Below, one piece after another: positions 63,867-64,000 of a stretch of 64,000 bases of DNA. Each line of letters starts with the position of its first letter. Positions within the stretch are counted from its first letter, which is position 1. The position numbers and the translations under genes are program-made. Source of the DNA: JAFNAG01 sp963824985 (GTDB taxonomy: Bacteria; Acidobacteriota; UBA6911); contig CAWGRQ010000023.1 in NCBI GenBank assembly GCA_963824985.1, positions 7,263 through 71,262 on the forward strand. The letters are read 5' to 3'. Below the pieces are notes generated by a model. That model had not been told where the DNA came from and did no database searches. It saw nothing but the letters and a program-made list of their open reading frames with translations.

Positions 63867-64000
63867 AAAATCCAGGCCGCGTTGAAACAACCGACATTCC
63901 ACGATCCAAGTTACGATGCGGCAATCCTGACGGTTAAACCCGGCGGTTCCGAAATGGGGCAGGGGATATGTCCGGTAAACCGACATCTCGCCCGCAATGT

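Overview
The window looks like chromosomal DNA of an uncultivated, Gram-negative, GC-rich member of the Acidobacteriota. Three things point that way. The VWA protein at 52558-54237 carries the VWFA-related domain typical of acidobacteria. Two very large secreted BNR-propeller proteins of the kind annotated as 'glycosyl hydrolase' in that phylum flank a block of exported peptidases. TonB-domain proteins and a BamA/TamA-like barrel protein indicate an outer membrane. No rRNA, tRNA, prophage, intact transposase or CRISPR array was found. The phylum call is an inference from protein families, not from a marker gene.

Layout. 0.2-1.9 kb: a frameshift-riddled LuxR-type regulator and a fragment of a BNR/YCF48-like gene. 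1.95-7.5 kb: a single 1859-residue biotin-dependent carboxylase built like a eukaryotic acetyl-CoA carboxylase. 7.6-10.4 kb: a secreted TPR protein and a NapH-like membrane polyferredoxin. 10.4-12.6 kb: CIRCE-controlled groES-groEL. 12.6-12.9 kb: a nested repeat island. 13-15.4 kb: lactate permease and a PcaD-like hydrolase. 15.8-19.1 kb: M23 peptidase, then a small operon (membrane protein, winged-helix regulator, uppS). 19.1-21.5 kb: SDR, aminotransferase, 7Fe ferredoxin. 21.6-24.4 kb: two TonB-domain proteins, one with three 117-residue repeats. 24.6-29.6 kb: a leftward operon (Omp85-like protein, DUF4390-like protein, NtrY-like kinase, NtrX-like sigma-54 activator) split by a ~235-bp inverted-repeat element. 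29.7-37.8 kb: a CPA2 antiporter, a large AAA-type ATPase, an MscS channel and a PgpH-type c-di-AMP phosphodiesterase, which together suggest ion and osmotic control. 37.8-40.5 kb: a tandem fusion of two tyrosine phenol-lyase-like domains, only the second of which keeps the PLP lysine. 40.6-44.2 kb: an exported methyltransferase, an aldo/keto reductase and an Abi-alpha/DUF4393-like protein. 44.4-63.8 kb: an exported propeller and peptidase region (two BNR paralogues, Tricorn-like S41 peptidase, M55 aminopeptidase, S9 peptidase with VWA protein, PilZ protein, PQQ-type propeller).

Intergenic DNA is unusually rich in small palindromic and dispersed repeats. At least six families recur, several directly at stop codons, and one element holds a decayed GxxExxY fragment. 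The strongest candidates for new biology are the duplicated tyrosine phenol-lyase fusion, the eukaryote-like bacterial carboxylase, the ATPase-MscS-PgpH neighbourhood and the composite repeat islands.
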